A stretch of 64,000 nucleotides of DNA. Source: Rhodopseudomonas julia. GTDB taxonomy: Bacteria > Pseudomonadota > Alphaproteobacteria > Rhizobiales > Afifellaceae. Below, piece by piece: positions 57,494 to 64,000 of this stretch. Both the position numbers and the translations under genes were made by a program. Numbering within the stretch: the stretch's first letter is position 1; every line of letters begins with the position of its first letter. The stretch covers positions 682,001 to 746,000 of the forward strand of contig NZ_JAUSUK010000002.1 in the NCBI RefSeq assembly GCF_030813515.1. Direction: 5' to 3'. Below the pieces are notes generated by a model that saw only the letters and a program-made list of their open reading frames with translations, made no database searches and had not been told where the DNA came from.

Positions 57494-57535
57494 GCGGCGC
57501 GGTTCGGATGGTCGTTCCGAAAGCTTCCGCGCCGC
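57494..57535. terminator. Bipartite hairpin after ligA
   Basis: GCGGCGCGG (57494-57502) pairs with CCGCGCCGC (57527-57535), enclosing a second stem TTCGGA/TCCGAA (57503-57521) with a 5-base bulge. No T-tract follows. It lies between convergent ligA and the DUF1127 gene. Confidence 0.45.
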
Positions 57536-57557
57536 CGGTAAAACCTGTCTCGGCATG

Positions 57558-57815
57558 TCAGGCTGGCCGGCATGTCGGCTTTCTGTCGGGCACCTGACCG
57601 GGCCAATCGATGGGCATGAACAGAGCCGCCTTGAAGAGAAGCGCGTGAGGCTGCGATGGCGGTGGCTGGTCGCTCGACAGCATTTTCGCGGCCACCTTGT
57701 CGACCTCGGCCGGATTGATGCCGATATCGTTGAGAAGATCGGGCGACAGGCCCCGAAGCTCGTGCGCGGCGTTCCGCTTGCGGCGGGCCCGGAGTAGCTG
57801 CTGTATGAATCTCAT
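57558..57815 (-). CDS. DUF1127 small protein
   Basis: 85 residues. The DUF1127 motif covers about residues 5-45: RARRKRNAAHELRGLSPDLL followed by NDIGINPAEVDKVA. The C-terminal 40 residues (proline-rich, then a weakly hydrophobic part) are an extension beyond the usual short form. GGAGG stands six bases before the ATG. The start codon lies inside a dyad that is repeated next to the divergent LysR gene. DUF1127 proteins in rhizobia are linked to small-molecule and RNA metabolism, but no exact role can be given. Confidence 0.85.
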   Translation of the reverse strand: MRFIQQLLRARRKRNAAHELRGLSPDLLNDIGINPAEVDKVAAKMLSSDQPPPSQPHALLFKAALFMPIDWPGQVPDRKPTCRPA

Positions 57816-57819
57816 TCAT
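57805..57819. promoter_or_regulatory. Dyad ATGAAT-N3-ATTCAT over the DUF1127 start
   Basis: Perfect 6-bp arms; contains a T-N11-A LysR-type core and a GANTC site (57808-57812). A 14-base string is shared, in the opposite orientation, with the site at 57927. Confidence 0.6.
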
Positions 57820-57926
57820 TGCCTCCATGAACAGTGATCAGCCTTGCCTCCTGGCTATGCCGATCGAGTGAGGCTAAGGTAGCTGTGCTCGTGCGGTTAT
57901 TCGAACGCGCAGAGTGCAAGGCAGAT

Positions 57927-57940
57927 TGAATGAGATTCAT
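57927..57940. promoter_or_regulatory. Dyad TGAAT-N3-ATTCA before the LysR gene
   Basis: The string TGAATGAGATTCAT is identical to the one on the minus strand at 57805-57818. It forms a T-N11-A dyad (57927-57939), contains GATTC, and ends 11 bases before the LysR ATG. Confidence 0.6.
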
Positions 57941-57951
57941 GTGAGGGTGGC

Positions 57952-58878
57952 ATGGACAAGACGAAGCTCGCGGCGTTGCCGCCACTGCACGCTCTAAGAA
58001 GCTTCCATGCGGCCGCCCAATGTGGGCGCTTTCGCGACGCGGCGAGCGCCCTCGGACTGACGGAATCGGCCATCAGCCACCAGGTGCGTAAGCTGGAGGA
58101 CTATCTCGGGGTGCGGCTGTTCGAGCGGCGCGGCAATGCCGTGCGGCTGACGGCTGCGGGCGAGACCTATTTTGAGGGTATCGATCCGGCCTTCGCGGCT
58201 ATCCGCCGGGCAACCGAACGGCTTGCAGGGCCCGGTGGTCGGGTGACGCTGACTTTGCCGACCTCGCTCGTCACGATGTGGCTGATCCCGCGGCTGATGG
58301 AGCTCGAGGCGGCGCTTCCGGAGATCAAGCTGCAGCTCGCGCCGTCGAACCGCATCATCGATTTGAAGCGCGAGCAGATCGATCTCGCCTTGCGGCACGG
58401 CAAGGGAAGCTGGCCGGGCATTTCCTCGGTGCATCTCTTCAACGAAGAGACCTTTCCGATCTGTCGCGCCGGCCTTCTGCCGAAAAACCCCGATCCGCAG
58501 GAGGTGCTGCGATCGGTCCGCCTCATCGTCAATGCCTCTCACAAGGAAGAATGGGCGGAATGGGCGCAGGCGCGTCAGATCGAGCCGCCGCCGCTCGACA
58601 ATGCGATGGTTTTCGATGGCACCGAGCAGATCATCGAGGCGGTGGCCGGCGGCGTCGGGCTCGGCATCGGACGGCGGCCGATGATCGATCGCTGGATCGA
58701 TGACGGGCGGGTGGAGGCGCCTTTCGGCACGGCCGATGAAAGCGGCTTTGCCTATTATCTCGCCTGGCGTGAGGATGTCGAACTCAGCGTCCCAGCGCGT
58801 CAGGTGGCGCGCTGGTTCGTTGCTGCCTGCAAGGGCAAGAAGGCCGCTGAGGCGATGTTCGCGCCGGTCGCCGCTTAG
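57952..58878 (+). CDS. LysR-family regulator, GcvA-like
   Basis: 308 residues. The N-terminal helix-turn-helix is PPLHALRSFHAAAQCGRFRDAASALGLTESAISHQVRKLEDYLGVRLFERRG, typical of the GcvA branch, followed by the periplasmic-binding-like effector domain (VTLTLPTSLVTMWLIPRLME). It is divergent from the DUF1127 gene; twin dyads lie beside both starts, so it probably controls itself and that gene. In Brucella and Agrobacterium the LysR protein VtlR controls DUF1127 genes, a useful parallel, though homology to VtlR itself is not shown. Its stop overlaps that of the convergent aminopeptidase gene by 4 bp. Confidence 0.92.
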   Translation: MDKTKLAALPPLHALRSFHAAAQCGRFRDAASALGLTESAISHQVRKLEDYLGVRLFERRGNAVRLTAAGETYFEGIDPAFAAIRRATERLAGPGGRVTLTLPTSLVTMWLIPRLMELEAALPEIKLQLAPSNRIIDLKREQIDLALRHGKGSWPGISSVHLFNEETFPICRAGLLPKNPDPQEVLRSVRLIVNASHKEEWAEWAQARQIEPPPLDNAMVFDGTEQIIEAVAGGVGLGIGRRPMIDRWIDDGRVEAPFGTADESGFAYYLAWREDVELSVPARQVARWFVAACKGKKAAEAMFAPVAA

Positions 58879-60725
58879 CGGACGATCGGGCGGCAGGATT
58901 CCTCGAGGAACTTGCGCTCCGCGTCGGTGTAATGCGGCCAGAAGGAAAGGCTTGCTCGCACCCTTGCATGGTAAAGGTCGAGCCAGGCGATCTCCGCCGC
59001 CGTCAGAAGTGCCGGCGAGATCAGGCGGAGGTCGATCGGCGCGAACGAAATCGTCTCAAAAGAGAGCATCGGCCTGTCGCCGCCGACCGGGACTTTTGGC
59101 TCGCGCACCACGATCAGGTTTTCGATGCGGATGCCGAAATCGCCCGGGCGGTAATAGCCCGGCTCGTTGGAGACGATCATGCCCGGCTCCAGCGCCACAT
59201 GGCCGCTCTTGGCGATGCGCTGCGGGCCCTCATGGACGGCGAGGAAGGAGCCGATGCCGTGGCCGGTTCCGTGATCGAAGTCGAGACCGGCCTGCCACAG
59301 AGGGGTGCGTGCCAGGACGTCGAGCTGCGCGCCCGAGGTGTCCTTCGGGAAATTCGCCATGGCAAGCGCGATATGGCCCTTGAGGACGCGCGTGAAGCGG
59401 TCGCGATAGAGCGTCAGGCGATCACAAGTCGCTTCCTCGCCCACCAGCACGGTGCGGGTGATGTCGGTGGTGCCGTCGCGATATTGCGCACCGGAATCGA
59501 TGAGATAGAGCTCGCCGACTTGAAGCGTGCGGTTGCTCTTCTCGGTGACGCGGTAATGGTTCATCGCCGCGTTCGGTCCCGTCGAGGAGATGGAATCGAA
59601 CGACACATCTTCGAGCTTGGAGCCGTCGAGCTCGGCCGTTTCGGTGCGGATCTCTTCGAGCTTCTTCGCCGCGTCGATCTCGCTCACGCTGCCGGCCGGC
59701 TGAAGATCGAGCCAGGCGAGGAAGCGGGTGACGGCGACACCGTCGCGAATATGCGCGGCGCGGCTGCCGGCGATTTCAGCGGCGTTCTTGCGGGCCTTGG
59801 GAAGCGCGATCGGGTCGGAGGCTTCGACGATCTCGGCGCCGCCTTCCTCGACGAGAAGCGCGACGGCTTCAGCCGAGCCCGCCGCATCATAAAGGGCCTT
59901 TGTTCCCTTTCCGAGAGCGCGCAGAGCGTCGGCGAATTCGGCCGGCTCACGGAGGCCAGCGAGGTCCGCGAGCGCGTCACGCACCGCATTGGAGAGCTTG
60001 CGCCCGTCGATGAAAAGGTCCGGCGCCTTGTCCTGGTGGACGATCGCGAAGGAGAGCGCCAGCGGCGTGTGCGGAACGTCGCTGCCGCGAATGTTGAACA
60101 GCCACGCGATCGAGGAAGGATCAGTCAGGACGACCGCCTGTGCCCGGCGTTTGGCAAGCGCTTCCCTCTGCTCGGCGATTTTCTCCGCGGCGCTGCGTCC
60201 GGCGAGTTCGTCGGGGTGCAGACGGACGGCGCCCGTCGGCGTTTCGGGACGGTCGCTCCAGGCGAGATCGATCGGATTCTCCGAGAGGGCGACGAGTTCG
60301 GCGCCAGCATTTTCGAGCTTCGCCGCCATGGAGCGGCGCTGGCTCCTCGTCGTGAGCCAGGGATCGAAGCCGATGCGGTCGCCTTCCTTGATCTTTTCGA
60401 CGAGCCAGTCCGTCGGGCTCTTGTCGCCGATGAAGACGACCTCGAAGGCGTCCTTGTCGACCTGCGCGGCCGCCTGCACGGTGTAGCGGCCATCGACGAA
60501 GAGCGCGGCTTCGTCGGCAAGCACGATGGCGGTGCCGGCCGATCCGGTAAAGCCTGTCAGCCAGGAAAGCCGCTCGGCCGCGGGCGGAACATATTCGCTC
60601 TGGTGCTCGTCGGCCCGCGGAACGATGAAGCCCGCGAGTTTCTGCTCTTGGAGAGAGGTGCGCAGCGCGGCCAACCGTTCAGCCGAATGGGTGGCGTCGC
60701 TCTTGTCGTCATAGGTCTGAAACAT
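58875..60725 (-). CDS. Aminopeptidase P family (M24B) Xaa-Pro peptidase
   Basis: 616 residues, the long three-domain form. Two creatinase-like N-terminal domains (RLAALRTSLQEQKLAGFIVPR, ALFVDGRYTVQAA) precede a pita-bread catalytic domain with metal ligands in YLIDSGAQYRDGTTDITRTV (two Asp), DHGTGHGIGSFLAVHEGP (His) and SNEPGYYRPGDFGIRIEN (two Glu). It cleaves the first residue before proline. No signal peptide, so cytoplasmic. Confidence 0.95.
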   Translation of the reverse strand: MFQTYDDKSDATHSAERLAALRTSLQEQKLAGFIVPRADEHQSEYVPPAAERLSWLTGFTGSAGTAIVLADEAALFVDGRYTVQAAAQVDKDAFEVVFIGDKSPTDWLVEKIKEGDRIGFDPWLTTRSQRRSMAAKLENAGAELVALSENPIDLAWSDRPETPTGAVRLHPDELAGRSAAEKIAEQREALAKRRAQAVVLTDPSSIAWLFNIRGSDVPHTPLALSFAIVHQDKAPDLFIDGRKLSNAVRDALADLAGLREPAEFADALRALGKGTKALYDAAGSAEAVALLVEEGGAEIVEASDPIALPKARKNAAEIAGSRAAHIRDGVAVTRFLAWLDLQPAGSVSEIDAAKKLEEIRTETAELDGSKLEDVSFDSISSTGPNAAMNHYRVTEKSNRTLQVGELYLIDSGAQYRDGTTDITRTVLVGEEATCDRLTLYRDRFTRVLKGHIALAMANFPKDTSGAQLDVLARTPLWQAGLDFDHGTGHGIGSFLAVHEGPQRIAKSGHVALEPGMIVSNEPGYYRPGDFGIRIENLIVVREPKVPVGGDRPMLSFETISFAPIDLRLISPALLTAAEIAWLDLYHARVRASLSFWPHYTDAERKFLEESCRPIVR

Positions 60726-60869
60726 GGCTTTCCTTACCAGCGGGCGCCGTCACGCGCCACTCTCGGCAGAGCCGCGACAGGCGAGGGGCTGACATGCGGG
60801 TGACGGCATTTTCGATCGCCGCGTTGAGGCGTATTTCGCACCCGAAGTTGCAACCGGGACTTGTGCATC

Positions 60870-61085
60870 ATGTCTCTCACTTTCGATCAGAGCGGCCATC
60901 TCGCACATCGGTCCAGACCAGCGCTGTGGCGGCGTATTCTGGATCGGCTGATGGCGGCACGGCTTGCCGAAGCACAGCACGCGGTGAACCTCTGTCTTTC
61001 GAAGCTCGACGATGACGAGCTTGCGCGTCTTGGCTATCGCCGCACCGACCTTGCGGCGATGCGGGACCGTTCGTCGCGGTTCTGA
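60870..61085 (+). CDS. DUF1127-like small protein
   Basis: 71 residues. WRRILDRLMAARLAEAQHAV and LCLSKLDDDELARLGYRRTD resemble the DUF1127 pattern of a basic helix followed by L-x-D-x-x-L-x-x-(I/L)-G, though less closely than the gene at 57558. The ATG at 60870 is preferred; a TTG at 60861 would add three residues. The ribosome site is weak. It is divergent from the aminopeptidase and shows no copy of the LysR dyad. Confidence 0.6.
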   Translation: MSLTFDQSGHLAHRSRPALWRRILDRLMAARLAEAQHAVNLCLSKLDDDELARLGYRRTDLAAMRDRSSRF

Positions 61086-61121
61086 TTTCCGACCAGGTGA
61101 CCGCCGCACCCGCAGCGTCGG

Positions 61122-61985
61122 TCACATGCGGTGCGACAGGACGAGCACGCTCCACTCGCCGAAGCGTCGATGTGTCTCGAGAGCAAAGCCCTGATTGCGG
61201 TAGGCCGCCGTCACGCGCGAGGCCTGGCTGTTGAGAATGCCGGAGAGCACCACGACGCCGTCCGTTTCGCTGGCGCGCGCCATTTCCGGCGCGAGCGCAA
61301 TCAGAGGTGCGGCCAGAATATTGGCGACGATCAGATCATAAGGTGCGCAGGCGGCGATCCTCGGATGGCGCAAGCCCATGGCGGTCATGGTCTCGACGAG
61401 ATGGCCGACGCCGTTGAGGGAGGCGTTTTCTGCCGCGATTTTTGTTGCGATCGGATCGATATCTGAGGCGAGAACGGGCTCACGCAAGAGCCTGGCGAGC
61501 GCGATCGCCAGGAGGCCGGTGCCCGTGCCGACATCGAGCGGACGGTCGAAGCGCCGGTATTTCAGCAATTCGTCGAGCGTTTCCAGGCAGCCGAGCGTCG
61601 TTGCGTGATGACCGGTGCCGAAGGCCTGGCCGGCATCGATTTCGATCCCCGTCCGTCCGGCCGGTATGGCGCTGCGATCATGGGCGCCATAAACGACGAA
61701 GCGCCCGGCCGGGACGGGCGCAAGCCCCTTCAATGACTGAGCCACCCAATCGGTCTCAGGAAGGATTTCGATGTCGAATTTCGATGCGTCCGCGCCGAGG
61801 GCGTCGCTGAGTCTCGCTCCGAGCGGGTCGAGTTCGTCGCCTTCGAGATAGAGTTCGACCTGCCAGTCCGTACCGGCTTCGCTCAAGGCGACGACGCCGC
61901 CTTCCTCTTCAAACGCCGCGTCGAGCCGATCCGAGAGAAGCTCCGCTTCCTCCCGGCCGCCTTTGAAACTGATACGTGCCGTCAT
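61122..61985 (-). CDS. prmA: Ribosomal protein L11 methyltransferase PrmA
   Basis: Methylates lysines and the N-terminus of L11. 287 residues. A divergent N-terminal substrate domain (FKGGREEAELLSDRLDAAFEEEG) is followed by the class I SAM domain: AFGTGHHATTLGCLETL, DVGTGTGLLAIALARL, VLASDIDPIATKIAAENASLNGV and DLIVANILAAPLIALAPEM, the PrmA signature. Its ATG overlaps the stop of the antiporter by 4 bp (ATGA). Confidence 0.95.
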   Translation of the reverse strand: MTARISFKGGREEAELLSDRLDAAFEEEGGVVALSEAGTDWQVELYLEGDELDPLGARLSDALGADASKFDIEILPETDWVAQSLKGLAPVPAGRFVVYGAHDRSAIPAGRTGIEIDAGQAFGTGHHATTLGCLETLDELLKYRRFDRPLDVGTGTGLLAIALARLLREPVLASDIDPIATKIAAENASLNGVGHLVETMTAMGLRHPRIAACAPYDLIVANILAAPLIALAPEMARASETDGVVVLSGILNSQASRVTAAYRNQGFALETHRRFGEWSVLVLSHRM

Positions 61986-63847
61986 GTCTTGGTTTTGTCT
62001 GTCTCTCGCTGGACCTTGCGACGCACGGATTTTTCCGTCGTGCGGTCCTGGTTTTCTGTCTCTGGCGGCACCATCGCAAGGATGCGCCCGGCATTCGAGG
62101 CGGCACGCTCCTGCGCCTGTTCAGCGAAAAAGAGGCTACCATCGGGTGCGACATACAACAGAATCTCCAGATCGTCGCCGCGCTCGTTGCGATAATCCTC
62201 GAAGGTGTATTCCTTCGTGAGCGGGGTCGATTGGATCTTCCAGCCGCTCGAAAGGCGCCGCTCGAGTTCCCAGTAGGAAACGCCGGAGGCGAGCAGGGGA
62301 CGGCCGCCGACCGTGACGGCCATGTTCTTCTTGCTGCCTGAATCCTCGTCGCGCTGACGGCCGATCTGAAAGACGTCGGTGCGGCCGAAATGCGGGCCGA
62401 AATCGGTGCAGACGAGAGCGTTGTAGGCGTCGTTGTCAGTCGCTGCGATGAGGTAGTCGTAGCGGTTGAACTCGACGGAGAATTCCGCGGGCTCCGAGAG
62501 GATTTCGCCGTAATAGGTCGGGATTTCCGTCTGGCGCAAAAGGCGCAGGCGCGACCAGTTGCGGTCGGCCACCATCGTCGGGATCTTCATCTCCTTGAGG
62601 CGGGCCGTCAGCGCCTTTGTGAAGTTCGATGCGCCGACGACGAGGATCCCCGAGCGGCGATCGGCAGCAAGACCCAGATGGCGCGCCAGCCAGGGGAGGG
62701 TGAAGCCGTGGACGACAACGGTGACGAAGACGAGCGCGAAGGTGATCGGCACCATCAGCGGGCCGTCGTCGACGCCGATCGCAGCAAGCTCCGTTCCAAA
62801 CAAACCTGCGACCGCGACCGCCACGATACCGCGCGGGGCGATCCAGCCGACGAGCAGGCGTTCTGAGAGTTTGAGTCCACTGCCGATCGTTGCCACGAGC
62901 ACGGAGAGCGGCCGCACGACGAGAAGCAGGACGACGATGAAGGCTGCGAGGCGCCAATTGAGGGCCGTGAGATCCGCCCAGGTGAGCGTCGCCGTGAGCA
63001 GCACGAAGACGCCCGAGACGAGGAGGACCGTCATCGTCTCCTTGAAGCGCTTCAGTTCGTCGAGGCTCGCGATGCGGGAATTGCCGAGCGTGATGCCGAG
63101 AACGGTCACGGCGACGAGGCCGGCTTCGGCCACCAAAAGATCGGTCGCGGCATAGGCGACGAGAACGGCCGCCAGGATGAGAGGCACTTTCAGGTATTCG
63201 GGCACCCAGCCGCGGGAGAAGACGGTGACAAGACCCCGGCCGAGAAGATAGGCGCCGGCGAGCGCCACGACGGCCGCCGCGACGATCGACATGGCGAAGT
63301 CGGAAAAAGCCTGCTCGTGATGGTTGATGAGAATGACTTCGAAGGCCAGAACCGCAAACAGGGCGCCGATCGGGTCGTTGATGATGGCTTCCCAGCGCAG
63401 GAGTGACGCGGGTCGCTGGGCAAGCCGGGCCTGGCGCAGAAGCGGCATGATGACGGTCGGCCCCGTCACCACGAAGAGGCCGGAAAGAACCGTCGCCGTC
63501 GGCCAGCTGAGATCGCCCACGAAATGGGCGGCGATCGTGCCGAGGAGGAAGGCGAGCGGCCCACCCAACAGGACGAGGCGCCGCACACCCATCGAAGTCT
63601 CTCGGATCTCGTGGAAATGCAGCGTCAGGCCGCCTTCGAACAGAATGATGGCGACGGCAACCGCGATGATCGGGCGCAAGAAGTCGCCGAAATCCGATTC
63701 CGGATCGATGAGGCCTAGCCCCGGTCCGATCAAAAGACCGGCGAGCGACAGGACGACGATCGCCGGCAGGCTGAAACGCCAGGACAGCCATTGGGCGGCA
63801 ATGCCGGTGGCGCCGATCAGCGCAATCTCGGTGATGATGTCGTGCAT
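61982..63847 (-). CDS. Cation:proton antiporter (CPA1) with C-terminal TrkA-N-like domain
   Basis: 621 residues from ATG 63847 (a TTG at 63886 is an alternative). The N-terminal 380 residues form about 12 helices of a CPA1 Na+/H+ antiporter, with the ion-site Asn-Asp in WEAIINDPIGALFAVL and the segment VGWIAPRGIVAVAVAGLFG. A nucleotide-binding TrkA-N-like domain follows (SGILVVGASNFTKALTARLKEM, DYLIAATDNDAYN), then a smaller C-terminal module. It exports Na+ or K+ for pH and ion balance. Coupled to prmA by a 4-bp overlap. Confidence 0.92.
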   Translation of the reverse strand: MHDIITEIALIGATGIAAQWLSWRFSLPAIVVLSLAGLLIGPGLGLIDPESDFGDFLRPIIAVAVAIILFEGGLTLHFHEIRETSMGVRRLVLLGGPLAFLLGTIAAHFVGDLSWPTATVLSGLFVVTGPTVIMPLLRQARLAQRPASLLRWEAIINDPIGALFAVLAFEVILINHHEQAFSDFAMSIVAAAVVALAGAYLLGRGLVTVFSRGWVPEYLKVPLILAAVLVAYAATDLLVAEAGLVAVTVLGITLGNSRIASLDELKRFKETMTVLLVSGVFVLLTATLTWADLTALNWRLAAFIVVLLLVVRPLSVLVATIGSGLKLSERLLVGWIAPRGIVAVAVAGLFGTELAAIGVDDGPLMVPITFALVFVTVVVHGFTLPWLARHLGLAADRRSGILVVGASNFTKALTARLKEMKIPTMVADRNWSRLRLLRQTEIPTYYGEILSEPAEFSVEFNRYDYLIAATDNDAYNALVCTDFGPHFGRTDVFQIGRQRDEDSGSKKNMAVTVGGRPLLASGVSYWELERRLSSGWKIQSTPLTKEYTFEDYRNERGDDLEILLYVAPDGSLFFAEQAQERAASNAGRILAMVPPETENQDRTTEKSVRRKVQRETDKTKT

Positions 63848-64000
63848 GAACCCGCTCTGCGCTGGAAGAGCGGGATTAAAGAGCAACTGCAGCCGCTTTC
63901 AAGCGCCGTTGGCGGAACTTTCGTCGAAAGTCTTTTGCTCAGAAGGCGGTTTGGACAGCTTGGACCTGCTTGCTCAGGTCGCTTCGACAAAACTGTCGAC

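Noticed and set aside
58932-60803. 623-codon plus-strand frame opposite aminopeptidase P
   Set aside because: It mirrors a full M24B enzyme whose metal ligands are all visible; the antisense product is low-complexity and Arg/Asp/Gly-rich.

Overview
This window is GC-rich chromosomal DNA from an alphaproteobacterium, most likely of the order Hyphomicrobiales (Rhizobiales). The evidence is the complete division and cell-wall (dcw) cluster in the order mraZ-rsmH-ftsL-ftsI-murEF-mraY-murD-ftsW-murGCB-ddl-ftsQAZ-lpxC, followed by bamD-recN-ligA. Small DUF1127 genes, an ArsR-methyltransferase fusion ahead of metF, a TRAP system with an oxoprolinase, and GANTC sites in several control regions also fit. 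The genus cannot be fixed from the sequence alone. I see no insertion sequence, prophage, CRISPR array or tRNA.

Layout: 1-2.4 kb, opgG-opgH for periplasmic glucans (minus strand, opgH cut by the window edge). 2.7-11 kb, ettA, an amino-acid permease, an MBL-fold hydrolase, an Old Yellow Enzyme, a lytic transglycosylase, an unrecognised protein and a P-loop protein. 11.2-13.9 kb, a three-gene ABC importer of the TrpXYZ type with unknown substrate. 14-21.7 kb, a fold-III decarboxylase, metF with its ArsR-methyltransferase regulator, trmO, a cold-shock protein, cytochrome c, KTSC, DUF2905, msrB and small membrane proteins. 21.8-29.1 kb, an oxoprolinase divergent from a TRAP transporter and a winged-helix regulator. 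29.1-31.9 kb, rnpB, a transglycosylase, an amidase and a TerB-DnaJ protein. 31.9-57.5 kb, the dcw cluster and its downstream genes, almost all on the plus strand. 57.5-64 kb, a DUF1127 gene divergent from a LysR regulator, aminopeptidase P, prmA and a cation/proton antiporter.

The dcw genes are packed with 1-13 bp overlaps. They carry the path from UDP-MurNAc to lipid II and then into the divisome, ending at a strong terminator after ftsZ; lpxC and bamD add outer-membrane assembly.

The protein families are mostly well known, and I did not find a clearly new multi-gene system. The less expected signals are in control DNA: twin T-N11-A dyads between LysR and DUF1127, a 12-8-12 perfect inverted repeat before the ArsR-methyltransferase gene, a five-copy decameric MraZ-type box, three consecutive hairpins upstream of it, a 12-codon leader ORF overlapping the bamD start, and a hairpin hiding the trmO ribosome site.
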